Below, one piece after another: positions 1 through 5,307 of a DNA stretch of 5,307 nt; the first letter of the stretch is position 1; each line of letters begins with the position of its first letter. The stretch covers positions 1-5,307 of the forward strand of contig JAGPVK010000154.1 of the NCBI GenBank assembly GCA_018067055.1, read 5' to 3'. The notes under the pieces are model-generated. The model worked only from the letters and a program-made list of their open reading frames with translations, searched no databases and had not been told where the DNA came from. The DNA is from Sphingomonadales bacterium (lineage in GTDB: Bacteria; Pseudomonadota; Alphaproteobacteria; Sphingomonadales; Sphingomonadaceae). Made by a program: the position numbers and the translations under genes.

Positions 1-642
1 GAATTGCTTGACCGCGCGCTGCTGCTCAACGCTTCGGCCTTCTGGTATGATTACACCAACCTGCAAGCACAGGACAGCGTCGGCAACCAGCCGATCATTC
101 GCAACGTCGGCAAGGCGCGAGTGCGCGGTTTCGAAGTCGAAACGGTGGCCCGCCCCACCGACTTCCTGAGGCTGGAAGGCGCGCTTACCTATGTCGATGC
201 GCAATTTACCGAAGGGCAATTGACCGAAGCCCTGCGCCCTGCCCCGCTGACTCAGGAACCCGGTTCCCTGCTGCGGGATCTGGACGGATTGCGCCTGCCG
301 CGCGCGCCGCGCTGGAAGTTCAGCATTGCCGGTCAGGTCGAGCAACCGCTGGGCGATGCGGGCACAATCACGGCACGCACCGAATATCATTGGCAAAGCA
401 AGATCTACTTCACCGTGTTCAACATCGATGCCGCCTCGCAGGAAAGCTATGGCCTGCTGCGGGCAAGCCTCGGTTTCACCAGCGCGGATGACAAATGGAG
501 CGTCAGACTGTTCGGCGACAATCTGACCGGCGAGACCTATTTCACCAACCAGATACTGACCGGCACCGTTTATGGCGCGGAATTTGTGGGACCCTTGGGA
601 TCACCGAGCACCTATGGCGTCGACCTGCGGTTCAATTTCTGA
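1..642 (+). CDS. TonB-dependent outer-membrane receptor, C-terminal part (5' end outside window)
   Basis: This is the last 213 residues of a receptor that imports a scarce substrate (siderophore, vitamin, glycan or other bulky nutrient) across the outer membrane using TonB/ExbBD energy. The reading frame is open from base 1, so the signal peptide, TonB box, plug and first barrel strands lie upstream. What is visible is alternating amphipathic beta-strand sequence with aromatic girdles: AFWYDYTNLQ near the start, NVGKARVRGFEVE around residue 35-47, YHWQSKIYFTVFN around residue 128-140, then WSVRLFGDNLTGETYF. The protein ends in YGVDLRFNF; a terminal phenylalanine is the usual outer-membrane barrel assembly signal. 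The style resembles the very numerous TonB receptors of sphingomonads. The substrate cannot be deduced from this fragment. The next gene starts 34 bp downstream on the same strand, suggesting an operon. Confidence 0.9.
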   Translation, partial: ELLDRALLLNASAFWYDYTNLQAQDSVGNQPIIRNVGKARVRGFEVETVARPTDFLRLEGALTYVDAQFTEGQLTEALRPAPLTQEPGSLLRDLDGLRLPRAPRWKFSIAGQVEQPLGDAGTITARTEYHWQSKIYFTVFNIDAASQESYGLLRASLGFTSADDKWSVRLFGDNLTGETYFTNQILTGTVYGAEFVGPLGSPSTYGVDLRFNF

Positions 643-664
643 TGCGAGTCAGCGAAAAACATAT

Positions 665-670
665 GGGAGA
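665..670 (+). promoter_or_regulatory. Ribosome binding site of the SnoaL-like gene
   Basis: GGGAGA lies 6 nt before the ATG at 677. It fixes that ATG as the start; the same frame continues upstream into the receptor gene without a comparable site. Confidence 0.7.
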
Positions 671-676
671 ATATTC

Positions 677-1072
677 ATGATCGCCCCGATTGATGTAACC
701 AAGAATGTCTTCGCCGCCTTTGGTGCCGCTGACGTTGATACAATCGTCCAGTGGCTGCACCCCAATGTCCGGATCGAATTTTATGGCCCCGCAGTCATTC
801 CCTATGCCGGGACCTACAACGGCCTCGAACAGGCGCGCGGCTTTTTCGAAACGGTCCTGTCCTCGGTCGACATCCACCAGTTCGATCCGGAAGAGTTCAT
901 CTGCGAAGGCGACAAGGTCGTGGTAACCGGCCATTTGCGGCTCACTGCCCGCTCGACCGGGAAGCAGATCGAATCCGACTTTGTCCATGTGATCTCGGTG
1001 GCGGATGAGAAATGGCTGCTGTTTCGCGATTTTATGAACACCGTGGAAGCAGCCAAGGCTTTTTCTGCCTGA
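677..1072 (+). CDS. NTF2/SnoaL-like small pocket protein, 131 aa
   Basis: The protein has the size and pattern of the SnoaL-like branch of the NTF2 fold, a curved sheet closed by helices around a hydrophobic pocket. An N-terminal helix (VTKNVFAAFGAADVDTIVQWL) leads to HPNVRIEFYGP at 28-38. Next come the typical turn YAGTYNGLEQARGFFETVL at 43-61, strands around EFICEGDKVVVTGHLRLTA at 73-91, and a closing strand FVHVISVADEKWLLFRDFMNT at 102-122. Family members include ketosteroid isomerases, polyketide cyclases, epoxide hydrolases and many ligand binders without catalysis, so the reaction cannot be named. There is no signal peptide, so it is probably cytoplasmic. It sits 34 bp behind a TonB receptor gene and probably shares its transcript, suggesting work on the imported compound; that link is inference. 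The start at 677 is chosen for its ribosome binding site and because the fold begins right there. Confidence 0.85.
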   Translation: MIAPIDVTKNVFAAFGAADVDTIVQWLHPNVRIEFYGPAVIPYAGTYNGLEQARGFFETVLSSVDIHQFDPEEFICEGDKVVVTGHLRLTARSTGKQIESDFVHVISVADEKWLLFRDFMNTVEAAKAFSA

Positions 1073-1081
1073 CACTTTTCG

Positions 1082-1102
1082 GCAAGCGCGATGCTGGCTT
1101 GC
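1082..1102 (+). repeat. Small hairpin 9 nt after the SnoaL-like gene
   Basis: GCAAGC (1082-1087) and GCTTGC (1097-1102) form a 6-bp stem with a 9-nt loop, plus an outer G·U pair (1081/1103). No run of T follows, so it is not a standard intrinsic terminator. It could still protect the 3' end of the transcript or help termination. Confidence 0.35.
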
Positions 1103-1243
1103 TCGCTGGTCGCTGAACTGGGACTCTGAAAAAGTTTGTTGCCCGAATGGTTAATCGGTCACGGTTCTCGCCGTTCCTAGGTCAGATTGATGATACAGCG
1201 GAAATACTCGCATCGAATTGGCCTTTGTCCCACCCTGGTCCAT

Positions 1244-1280
1244 TTGATGCAGAGAAGTTCTCGGCTAGTGAACGCATCAA
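1244..1280. repeat. Stem-loop A in the convergent gap
   Basis: TTGATGC (1244-1250) is exactly complementary to GCATCAA (1274-1280). Directly stacked on it, GTTC (1257-1260) pairs with GAAC (1270-1273), leaving a 6-nt bulge (1251-1256) and a 9-nt loop. The total is 11 bp in two helices. It lies downstream of luxR (minus strand) and of the SnoaL-like gene (plus strand). No T-tract adjoins it on either strand. It may be part of a two-hairpin element with the next stem-loop. Confidence 0.4.
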
Positions 1281-1283
1281 TTC

Positions 1284-1319
1284 AGCGGGTCGGGTTGGCT
1301 GGTCCCTTCCTGACCCGCT
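1284..1319. repeat. Stem-loop B, 18 bp past the luxR-type stop codon; possible terminator hairpin
   Basis: AGCGGGTC (1284-1291) and GACCCGCT (1312-1319) are perfect inverted repeats. On the plus strand the stem extends by a G·U and two G-C pairs to 11 bp with a 14-nt loop; on the minus strand the same extension contains one A·C mismatch. It lies between convergent genes where a bidirectional terminator would be expected. Neither side has a run of T, so a Rho-independent terminator is only suggested. Transcript-end protection is an alternative. Confidence 0.5.
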
Positions 1320-1337
1320 ATCTATCTCCGCCAGATA

Positions 1338-2069
1338 TTACATCAATTTTATCAGGGAATTGCTCAGACCGACGATCACGGCGGAAATGCGGTCATTCAC
1401 CTGCAGTTTTTTGAACAGCAGTCGAATATAGGAGTCTACGGTCGCTTGCGAGATATCCAATATGATCGCCATGTCAGAGTTAGATTTGCCGCGGGAAATC
1501 CAGTATAATACCTGACTTTCCCGCTCGGACAGCGGTGGCTCGTGTTCACCGCTCTGATTGATGATGGCGCAGATTCTGCGGTGACAGGATTGTGCAATAG
1601 CTACCAAGGGCGCGACAATTTCTTCATCATCCGGCGCCATAGGTCTGTCAAAATTCATCGAAAAATAGGAATTTCTGCTGTTTGGACCGAATAGCGGTAC
1701 GGCGACGCCATCGATAAAACCCATGTCCGTCGCCTTGCCGACATATGCTCGATGCCTTTCCGTCAGTTTCTGATCAGCAACGGACTGTTGCCACGTCATC
1801 ACATGACCGACAGCCATGACATGATCCGGAATGGGGTCGGATTCCAGGATTTCGGGATCCAGATAGGTGGCAACTATTTCTTGAGGATAGCCGAAATGAT
1901 ATACCGAGGTGCGTTTCGACACCTGGGAGTAAAATGGCGGCGTAATATGATAAGACAGCGCCTTGACGCCATTGGCCATCAATTGATGGGATAGTTCGTT
2001 CAACTGCGAAGCAACCGAATAACCCTCCCGGACAGGATTGTATCTGAAAACCACGCCCTCGCCACACAT
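1338..2069 (-). CDS. LuxR-family regulator with autoinducer-binding domain (probable LuxR solo), 243 aa
   Basis: This is a quorum-sensing-type transcription factor. The N-terminal ligand domain covers about residues 15-165. The C-terminal LuxR/GerE helix-turn-helix covers about 178-243 (LSERESQVLYWISRGKSN, then ISQATVDSYIRLLFKKLQV). Lined up without gaps against TraR, the hallmark residues fall at Y69, D78, P79, W93 and G121 (TraR Y61, D70, P71, W85, G113). In the DNA-binding domain they are E184, L188 and G194 (TraR E178, L182, G188). The position of TraR W57, which contacts the homoserine-lactone carbonyl, is I65. S137 aligns with TraR T129. No luxI-like synthase gene is in the window, so it may be a solo responding to a foreign, endogenous or non-lactone signal. 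The ATG at 2069 is the only start available after an in-frame TGA five codons upstream; its ribosome binding site is weak. Confidence 0.92.
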   Translation of the reverse strand: MCGEGVVFRYNPVREGYSVASQLNELSHQLMANGVKALSYHITPPFYSQVSKRTSVYHFGYPQEIVATYLDPEILESDPIPDHVMAVGHVMTWQQSVADQKLTERHRAYVGKATDMGFIDGVAVPLFGPNSRNSYFSMNFDRPMAPDDEEIVAPLVAIAQSCHRRICAIINQSGEHEPPLSERESQVLYWISRGKSNSDMAIILDISQATVDSYIRLLFKKLQVNDRISAVIVGLSNSLIKLM

Positions 2070-2123
2070 TTCTAGTCGCGATCAAGTCCAAGCAGATCCC
2101 GATAACTGACCGTCGAACACGGG

Positions 2124-2151
2124 AATATAAACTCGCGACCGCGAGAATATA
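2124..2151. promoter_or_regulatory. Candidate operator: 14-nt dyad flanked by AATATA repeats
   Basis: CTCGCG (2132-2137), AC, CGCGAG (2140-2145) is a perfect inverted repeat. Identical AATATA hexamers flank it at 2124-2129 and 2146-2151. It lies about 55-80 bp upstream of the luxR-type start codon, inside the region between two divergent regulator genes. A dimeric regulator site is the natural reading, most simply for one of the two adjacent regulators. It does not resemble the ACCTGTA-type lux box consensus. Binding is inferred only. Confidence 0.4.
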
Positions 2152-2246
2152 GATCGGACATGACCATTTGATAGGACAAAATTGCCAAGGGTCGGAAGCG
2201 CCATAGCGGACGGAGGATAGCGGTTGGCGAAGCCCGCAGCACTGTA

Positions 2247-2264
2247 ACGTGGTGACGTGACGTG
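2247..2264. repeat. Three ACGTG repeats upstream of the winged-helix gene
   Basis: ACGTG occurs at 2247-2251, 2255-2259 and 2260-2264, the last two in direct tandem and the first offset by 8 nt. The cluster ends about 40 bp before the preferred start of the winged-helix gene. It could be part of a promoter or operator; no convincing -35/-10 pair was recognised around it. Confidence 0.3.
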
Positions 2265-2306
2265 CGTTCATCAAGCATGCATCCTAAAGAACTTATAAGA
2301 TGGTTC

Positions 2307-2735
2307 ATGAAAAAAGAAGAAAATAAAATTATGCTTTCTGAAATTGAACGGATTTTTCCAACTATTTTCACTAATATGAAAATTGATATTTACCAATTAG
2401 TAACCGTAAGGAAAAATCGCGCTAAATTATTTAACGATAAATATTTCTCAAACAAGTTTTGGGACATAATATTGTTGCTGTATAGCCATGAAATCAACGA
2501 ACTTCCGATAGATTCCAAGGTGATCGCTGAAAATCTGGAACTCAGCCACACCTCGGTCGCGCGATATTTGCAAGCGCTTTTTGCGGACGGTATAGTCTGT
2601 GCGTATGATGAAGCAGCTGGGCCTGGCTTTGATCTGGAGAATGACAATCTATCACTCACGCCGCTAGGATTCGAAAATACCGCACGCGTGGTTCAGCAAA
2701 TTCGTCAGATATTTACAACCGCCACGCAGCCCTGA
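2307..2735 (+). CDS. Small winged-helix DNA-binding protein, 142 aa (start uncertain)
   Basis: No named family is certain, but a winged helix is clear in the second half. FWDIILLLYSHEIN (51-64) is a core helix, SKVIAENLELSHTSVARYLQALFADGIV (70-97) is the helix-turn-helix with the recognition helix at about 80-94, and residues 98-118 form the wing, ending in LSLTPLGFE. The layout resembles short MarR-like proteins of sphingomonads in which an R-rich segment and an F-W-D-(I/M)-L-L motif precede the helix-turn-helix; here VRKNRAKLFN takes the R-rich place. It is divergent from the luxR-type gene, so either may control the other. Other starts are ATG 2277, ATG 2331 and GTG 2262. I prefer ATG 2307, preceded by a weak AAGATGG, but no start has a strong ribosome site. 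The 5' half is about 25% GC by hand count (2281-2460), against about 51% in 2521-2700, which is mosaic and odd for this genome. Confidence 0.75.
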   Translation: MKKEENKIMLSEIERIFPTIFTNMKIDIYQLVTVRKNRAKLFNDKYFSNKFWDIILLLYSHEINELPIDSKVIAENLELSHTSVARYLQALFADGIVCAYDEAAGPGFDLENDNLSLTPLGFENTARVVQQIRQIFTTATQP

Positions 2736-2770
2736 TCGGTTTTCGCAGCCTCGTAACCGTCGCAAAGGCA

Positions 2771-2782
2771 GCTGACGTCAGC
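2771..2782. repeat. Perfect 12-bp palindrome between convergent genes
   Basis: GCTGACGTCAGC equals its own reverse complement and lies in the 101-bp gap between the winged-helix gene and dnaJ, both of which end here. With no loop it is a poor RNA hairpin but a good protein-binding dyad. It has no T-tract. Confidence 0.4.
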
Positions 2783-2829
2783 CAGGTGACGGCGACAATA
2801 TGCGCCAGTTTCCGGGATGAAGGCAAGCA

Positions 2830-2848
2830 TTGACCTTTACTCGGTCAA
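2830..2848. repeat. Inverted repeat spanning the dnaJ stop codon
   Basis: TTGACC (2830-2835) and GGTCAA (2843-2848) form a 6-bp stem with a 7-nt loop that contains the TAA stop of dnaJ (2837-2839). No T-run follows on the minus strand. It may be chance or a weak 3'-end structure. Confidence 0.25.
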
Positions 2849-3991
2849 ATCTTCCCACGCATCTTTCAGCTTGCCAAAAAAGCCGGTCGAATTGGGCGTC
2901 TCGGCACCGGTTTCGGTTGCCTGGAAATCGCGCAATATCTGCCGTTGCTGTTTGGACAGCTTGGTCGGCGTTTCGACCTCGATCTGGACCACCATGTCGC
3001 CATTACCGCGACCGCGCAGGATCGGCATGCCGGCACCGCGCTGATGGATCTGCTTGCCGCTCTGGATACCGGCGGGAATGCGGATCGCATGTTTTTCTCC
3101 GTCGAGCCCGGGAATGGTGATTTCGCCGCCCAGGGCCGCCAGCGTGAAGCTGATCGGGGCGCGGGTGAACAGGGTCGTGCCCTCGCGTTCAAAAATATTG
3201 TGCCGGATCAGGTGGATGAAAATGTAGAGATCGCCCGCAGGAGCACCGCGCGCTCCAGCCTCGCCCTTGCCGGACAGGCGAATCCGCGTGCCGGTATCGA
3301 CGCCCGCCGGAATTTCGACTTCGAGCGTCTGCGGCTTGTCGACCCGGCCTTCGCCGTAGCAGACATGACAAGGACTTTCGATCACTTCGCCGCGTCCCTG
3401 ACAGCTGGTGCAGGTGCGTTCGACCACGAAAAATCCCTGCTGGGCACGCACTTTGCCGTGGCCCTGACAGGTGCCGCAGCGCTGCACGCCGGTACCCGGT
3501 TCTGCGCCAGAGCCGTCGCATTCGTCGCAGCCGACCGAGACATCAATTTCTATTGCCGTATGCTTGCCGTGATAGGCATCTTCCAGCGTGATTTCCATAT
3601 CATAGCGCAAATCCGCGCCACGTGCCGGGCCGCGTTGCTGCTGCTGGCCGCCAAAGCCGCCGCCACCACCACCGCCGAATATCGTTTCGAAAATATCGCC
3701 GATATCGTTGAAAGCCGCGCCGCCAAAACCACCGCCGCCACCGGCATTATTGCCGCCGCCGTTGGTGAAGGCCGCATGACCGTAGCGATCATAAGCGGCC
3801 CGTTTCTGCGGGTCCTTCAATACATCATAGGCTTCGCTGATCGTCTTGAACTTGGCCTCTGCTGCTGCATCGCCGGGATTCTTGTCCGGGTGCCACTGCA
3901 TCGCCAGCTTGCGATACGACGATTTCAGCGTCGCGCCATCACAATCGCGCGAAACGTTCAACTGCTCATAATAATCGATTTCGGATGCCAT
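2837..3991 (-). CDS. dnaJ: Chaperone protein DnaJ (Hsp40), 384 aa
   Basis: DnaJ captures unfolded clients and triggers ATP hydrolysis by DnaK in the cytoplasm. All type A domains are present in order. The J domain is about 5-70 with the HPD catalytic loop at 34-36 and the conserved YDRYG end at 67-71. The Gly/Phe linker is about 75-125, with a run of seven glycines, a single DIF at 99-101 and a QQQQ stretch. Four CxxCxGxG zinc motifs sit at 155-162, 172-179, 194-201 and 208-215. The C-terminal client domains follow (IPAGVDTGTRIRL, then IPAGIQSGKQI), ending FFGKLKDAWEDLTE, close to the usual DnaJ end. Length fits the family (E. coli 376). An ATG two codons upstream (3997) and one further out (4033) are possible, but MASEIDYYE matches the family N-terminus and the Shine-Dalgarno spacing favours 3991. 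It follows dnaK on the same strand, 104 bp apart. Confidence 0.98.
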   Translation of the reverse strand: MASEIDYYEQLNVSRDCDGATLKSSYRKLAMQWHPDKNPGDAAAEAKFKTISEAYDVLKDPQKRAAYDRYGHAAFTNGGGNNAGGGGGFGGAAFNDIGDIFETIFGGGGGGGFGGQQQQRGPARGADLRYDMEITLEDAYHGKHTAIEIDVSVGCDECDGSGAEPGTGVQRCGTCQGHGKVRAQQGFFVVERTCTSCQGRGEVIESPCHVCYGEGRVDKPQTLEVEIPAGVDTGTRIRLSGKGEAGARGAPAGDLYIFIHLIRHNIFEREGTTLFTRAPISFTLAALGGEITIPGLDGEKHAIRIPAGIQSGKQIHQRGAGMPILRGRGNGDMVVQIEVETPTKLSKQQRQILRDFQATETGAETPNSTGFFGKLKDAWEDLTE

Positions 3992-4000
3992 ACTCATGCT

Positions 4001-4006
4001 TCCCCC
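4001..4006 (-). promoter_or_regulatory. Ribosome binding site of dnaJ
   Basis: On the minus strand GGGGGA ends 9 nt before the ATG at 3991 but only 3 nt before the ATG at 3997. This spacing supports the inner start. Confidence 0.6.
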
Positions 4007-4041
4007 AAAGCGAGAGGATCGTCGTCCCGGCACAGACGAGA

Positions 4042-4065
4042 GCCGCCGGAATCAAATCCAGCGGC
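4042..4065. repeat. Hairpin in the dnaK-dnaJ intergenic space
   Basis: GCCGC (4042-4046) pairs with GCGGC (4061-4065). After one mismatch, GGA (4048-4050) pairs with TCC (4057-4059) around a 6-nt loop. It lies in the 104 bp between the two chaperone genes. There is no T-run, so it is unlikely to be a full terminator. Partial attenuation or an mRNA processing site, giving less DnaJ than DnaK, is possible. Confidence 0.3.
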
Positions 4066-4095
4066 CCCATCTATGCGCGAGCGACGTTCCAATCT

Positions 4096-5307
4096 TTACT
4101 CAGCCGCCTTGGCGTCGTCTTTCTTGTCACTGTCGTCAGAGTCATCCACTTCGGAGAACTCGGCATCGACAACATCATCGTCAGCCTTAGCTGCCGCATC
4201 TGCGGCAGCAGCATCACCGGCGTCGCCACCAGCAGCCTGTTCGGCTTCATAGATCTTCTGACCCATTTGCATGGAAACCTGTGCCAGCGCTTCGGACTTG
4301 GTCTTCATCGCTTCCGGATCACCACCTTCGATGGCTTCCTTGGTTTCCTTGACCGCCGCTTCAATCTGGCCTTTCAGATCAGCGTCAATCTTGTCGCCAT
4401 GCTCTTCCAGCTGTTTCTCGGTGGTGTGGACAAGGCTTTCCGCGTTGTTCTTGGCTTCCGCCTCGGCACGCCGTTTCTTGTCTTCGTCGGCAAATTTCTC
4501 CGCGTCCTGAACCATCTGATCGATATCGCTATCACTCAGACCGCCAGAAGCCTGAATCTTGATCTGCTGTTCCTTGCCGGTACCCTTGTCTTTCGCGGAC
4601 ACGTTGACGATGCCGTTAGCGTCGATGTCAAAGGTCACATCAATCTGAGGCACGCCGCGCGGTGCGGGTGGAATGCCGACCAGATCGAACTGGCCGAGCA
4701 TCTTGTTGTCCGCCGCCATTTCGCGCTCACCCTGGAAGACACGGATCGTCACTGCGCCCTGATTGTCATCAGCGGTTGAGTAGACCTGCGATTTCTTCGT
4801 CGGGATCGTGGTGTTGCGGTCGATCATGCGGGTGAACACGCCGCCGAGGGTTTCGATACCCAGCGACAATGGAGTCACGTCGAGCAGCAGCACATCCTTG
4901 ACATCGCCTTGCAAAACGCCTGCCTGAATGGCAGCGCCCATCGCAACGACTTCATCAGGGTTCACGCCAACATGCGGTTCCCGACCGAAGAATTTCTCTA
5001 CGGTTTCGCGAACCAGTGGCATGCGGGTCATACCGCCAACCATCACGACATCGTCGATGTCCTTGGCTTCGACGCCAGCGTCCTTGAGTGCCTTTTTGCA
5101 AGGATCGAGGGTGCGCTTGACGAGATCGCCAACCAGCTTTTCCAGATCGGAGCGGCTGATCGCCTTGACCAGATGCTTTGGACCGTTTTGATCTGCGGTA
5201 ATGAACGGCAGGTTGATTTCGGTCGTCTGCGCGCTGGACAGCTCGATTTTCGCCTTTTCGGCAGCTTCCTTGAGTCGCTGCAGCGCGAGCTTGTCCTTGG
5301 TCAGGTC
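4096..5307 (-). CDS. dnaK: Chaperone protein DnaK (Hsp70), C-terminal 403 residues (N-terminus outside window)
   Basis: DnaK is the ATP-driven Hsp70 chaperone that binds hydrophobic stretches of unfolded proteins in the cytoplasm. The frame is open to the right edge; roughly the first 230-235 residues, including the phosphate-1 and first nucleotide motifs, lie beyond it. Visible in order (fragment numbering) are the end of the nucleotide domain starting [20 protein letters not shown], with the adenosine motif VGGMTRMP at 90-97 and [11 protein letters not shown]. The interdomain linker VLLLDVTPL is at 139-147. The beta substrate domain has [19 protein letters not shown] and [12 protein letters not shown]. 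The helical lid is rich in Glu and Lys, and an Ala/Asp-rich disordered tail contains [12 protein letters not shown], the conserved C-terminal hallmark. All landmarks match bacterial DnaK and no lesion is seen. The start and any heat-shock promoter are outside the window. dnaJ follows 104 bp downstream. Confidence 0.98.
   Translation of the reverse strand, partial: DLTKDKLALQRLKEAAEKAKIELSSAQTTEINLPFITADQNGPKHLVKAISRSDLEKLVGDLVKRTLDPCKKALKDAGVEAKDIDDVVMVGGMTRMPLVRETVEKFFGREPHVGVNPDEVVAMGAAIQAGVLQGDVKDVLLLDVTPLSLGIETLGGVFTRMIDRNTTIPTKKSQVYSTADDNQGAVTIRVFQGEREMAADNKMLGQFDLVGIPPAPRGVPQIDVTFDIDANGIVNVSAKDKGTGKEQQIKIQASGGLSDSDIDQMVQDAEKFADEDKKRRAEAEAKNNAESLVHTTEKQLEEHGDKIDADLKGQIEAAVKETKEAIEGGDPEAMKTKSEALAQVSMQMGQKIYEAEQAAGGDAGDAAAADAAAKADDDVVDAEFSEVDDSDDSDKKDDAKAAE

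Noticed and set aside
632..1075. Open frame on the minus strand over the SnoaL-like gene
   Set aside because: It lies opposite a gene with a clear fold and ribosome binding site, and shows no protein family character of its own.
1073..1337. Possible intrinsic terminators with T-tracts or a lux box in the convergent gap
   Set aside because: Hairpins exist, but no T-run follows any of them, and no sequence near the ACCTGTA-type lux-box consensus was found here.
1147..1431. 94-codon open frame on the plus strand in the gap after the SnoaL-like gene
   Set aside because: No ribosome binding site, no recognisable motif, and it runs into the antisense of the LuxR helix-turn-helix and across both stem-loops.
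2072..2371. 99-codon open frame on the minus strand just upstream of the luxR-type gene
   Set aside because: It covers the divergent control region and the antisense of the AT-rich winged-helix start, with no family resemblance and no ribosome site seen.
3645..3760. CCGCC/CCACC-rich tract resembling a tandem repeat
   Set aside because: It is the reverse complement of the Gly-rich codons of the DnaJ Gly/Phe linker, normal for the family.
4065..4073. CCCCATCTA, a match to the sigma-32 -10 consensus
   Set aside because: It is on the plus strand, pointing away from dnaJ and antisense into dnaK, and no CTTGAA-type -35 element is found at the right distance.
2945..4252. Long open frame on the plus strand across dnaJ
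   Set aside because: It is antisense to dnaJ, whose domains are unmistakable. Its product is Ala/Arg-rich without any recognisable domain, typical of a mirror frame in GC-rich DNA.
3985..4779. Long open frame on the plus strand across dnaK
   Set aside because: It is antisense to the dnaK C-terminal coding region. The apparent hydrophobic stretches are the complement of Glu/Lys-rich lid codons.

Overview
The window looks like chromosomal DNA of an alphaproteobacterium, most likely a sphingomonad (order Sphingomonadales). The basis is the flavour of the DnaK and DnaJ proteins, the TonB-receptor C-terminus ending in an aromatic residue, and the mostly GC-rich coding sequence. This placement is inference from protein resemblance recalled from memory; no search was run.

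Layout from left to right. (1) Bases 1-642, plus strand: the C-terminal 213 residues of a TonB-dependent outer-membrane receptor whose start lies outside the window. It is followed 34 bp later by a 131-residue NTF2/SnoaL-like protein (677-1072) with a good ribosome binding site, probably co-transcribed. (2) Bases 1073-1337: a gap between convergent genes, holding a weak hairpin and two adjacent stem-loops. (3) Bases 1338-2069, minus strand: a full-length LuxR-type regulator with an N-terminal autoinducer-binding domain and a C-terminal GerE/LuxR helix-turn-helix. It keeps eight of the nine family hallmark residues; the pocket tryptophan (TraR W57) is isoleucine. No luxI-type synthase is visible here. 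(4) Bases 2070-2306: a divergent control region with a perfect 14-nt dyad flanked by AATATA repeats and three ACGTG repeats. (5) Bases 2307-2735, plus strand: a small winged-helix protein whose 5' half is extremely AT-rich. (6) Bases 2736-2836: a short convergent gap with a perfect 12-bp palindrome. (7) Bases 2837-5307, minus strand: the chaperone pair dnaK (N-terminus outside the window) then dnaJ.

The right half is ordinary housekeeping: DnaJ delivers substrates to DnaK and stimulates its ATPase. The left half is accessory: an outer-membrane uptake receptor, a small pocket protein of unknown ligand, a probable LuxR solo and a second DNA-binding protein. A plausible but unproven reading is a small signal-responsive uptake locus, in which the LuxR solo and the divergent winged-helix protein share one control region. 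The best candidates for new biology are the altered ligand pocket of the LuxR protein, the dyad between the two regulators, and the tandem stem-loops downstream of luxR.
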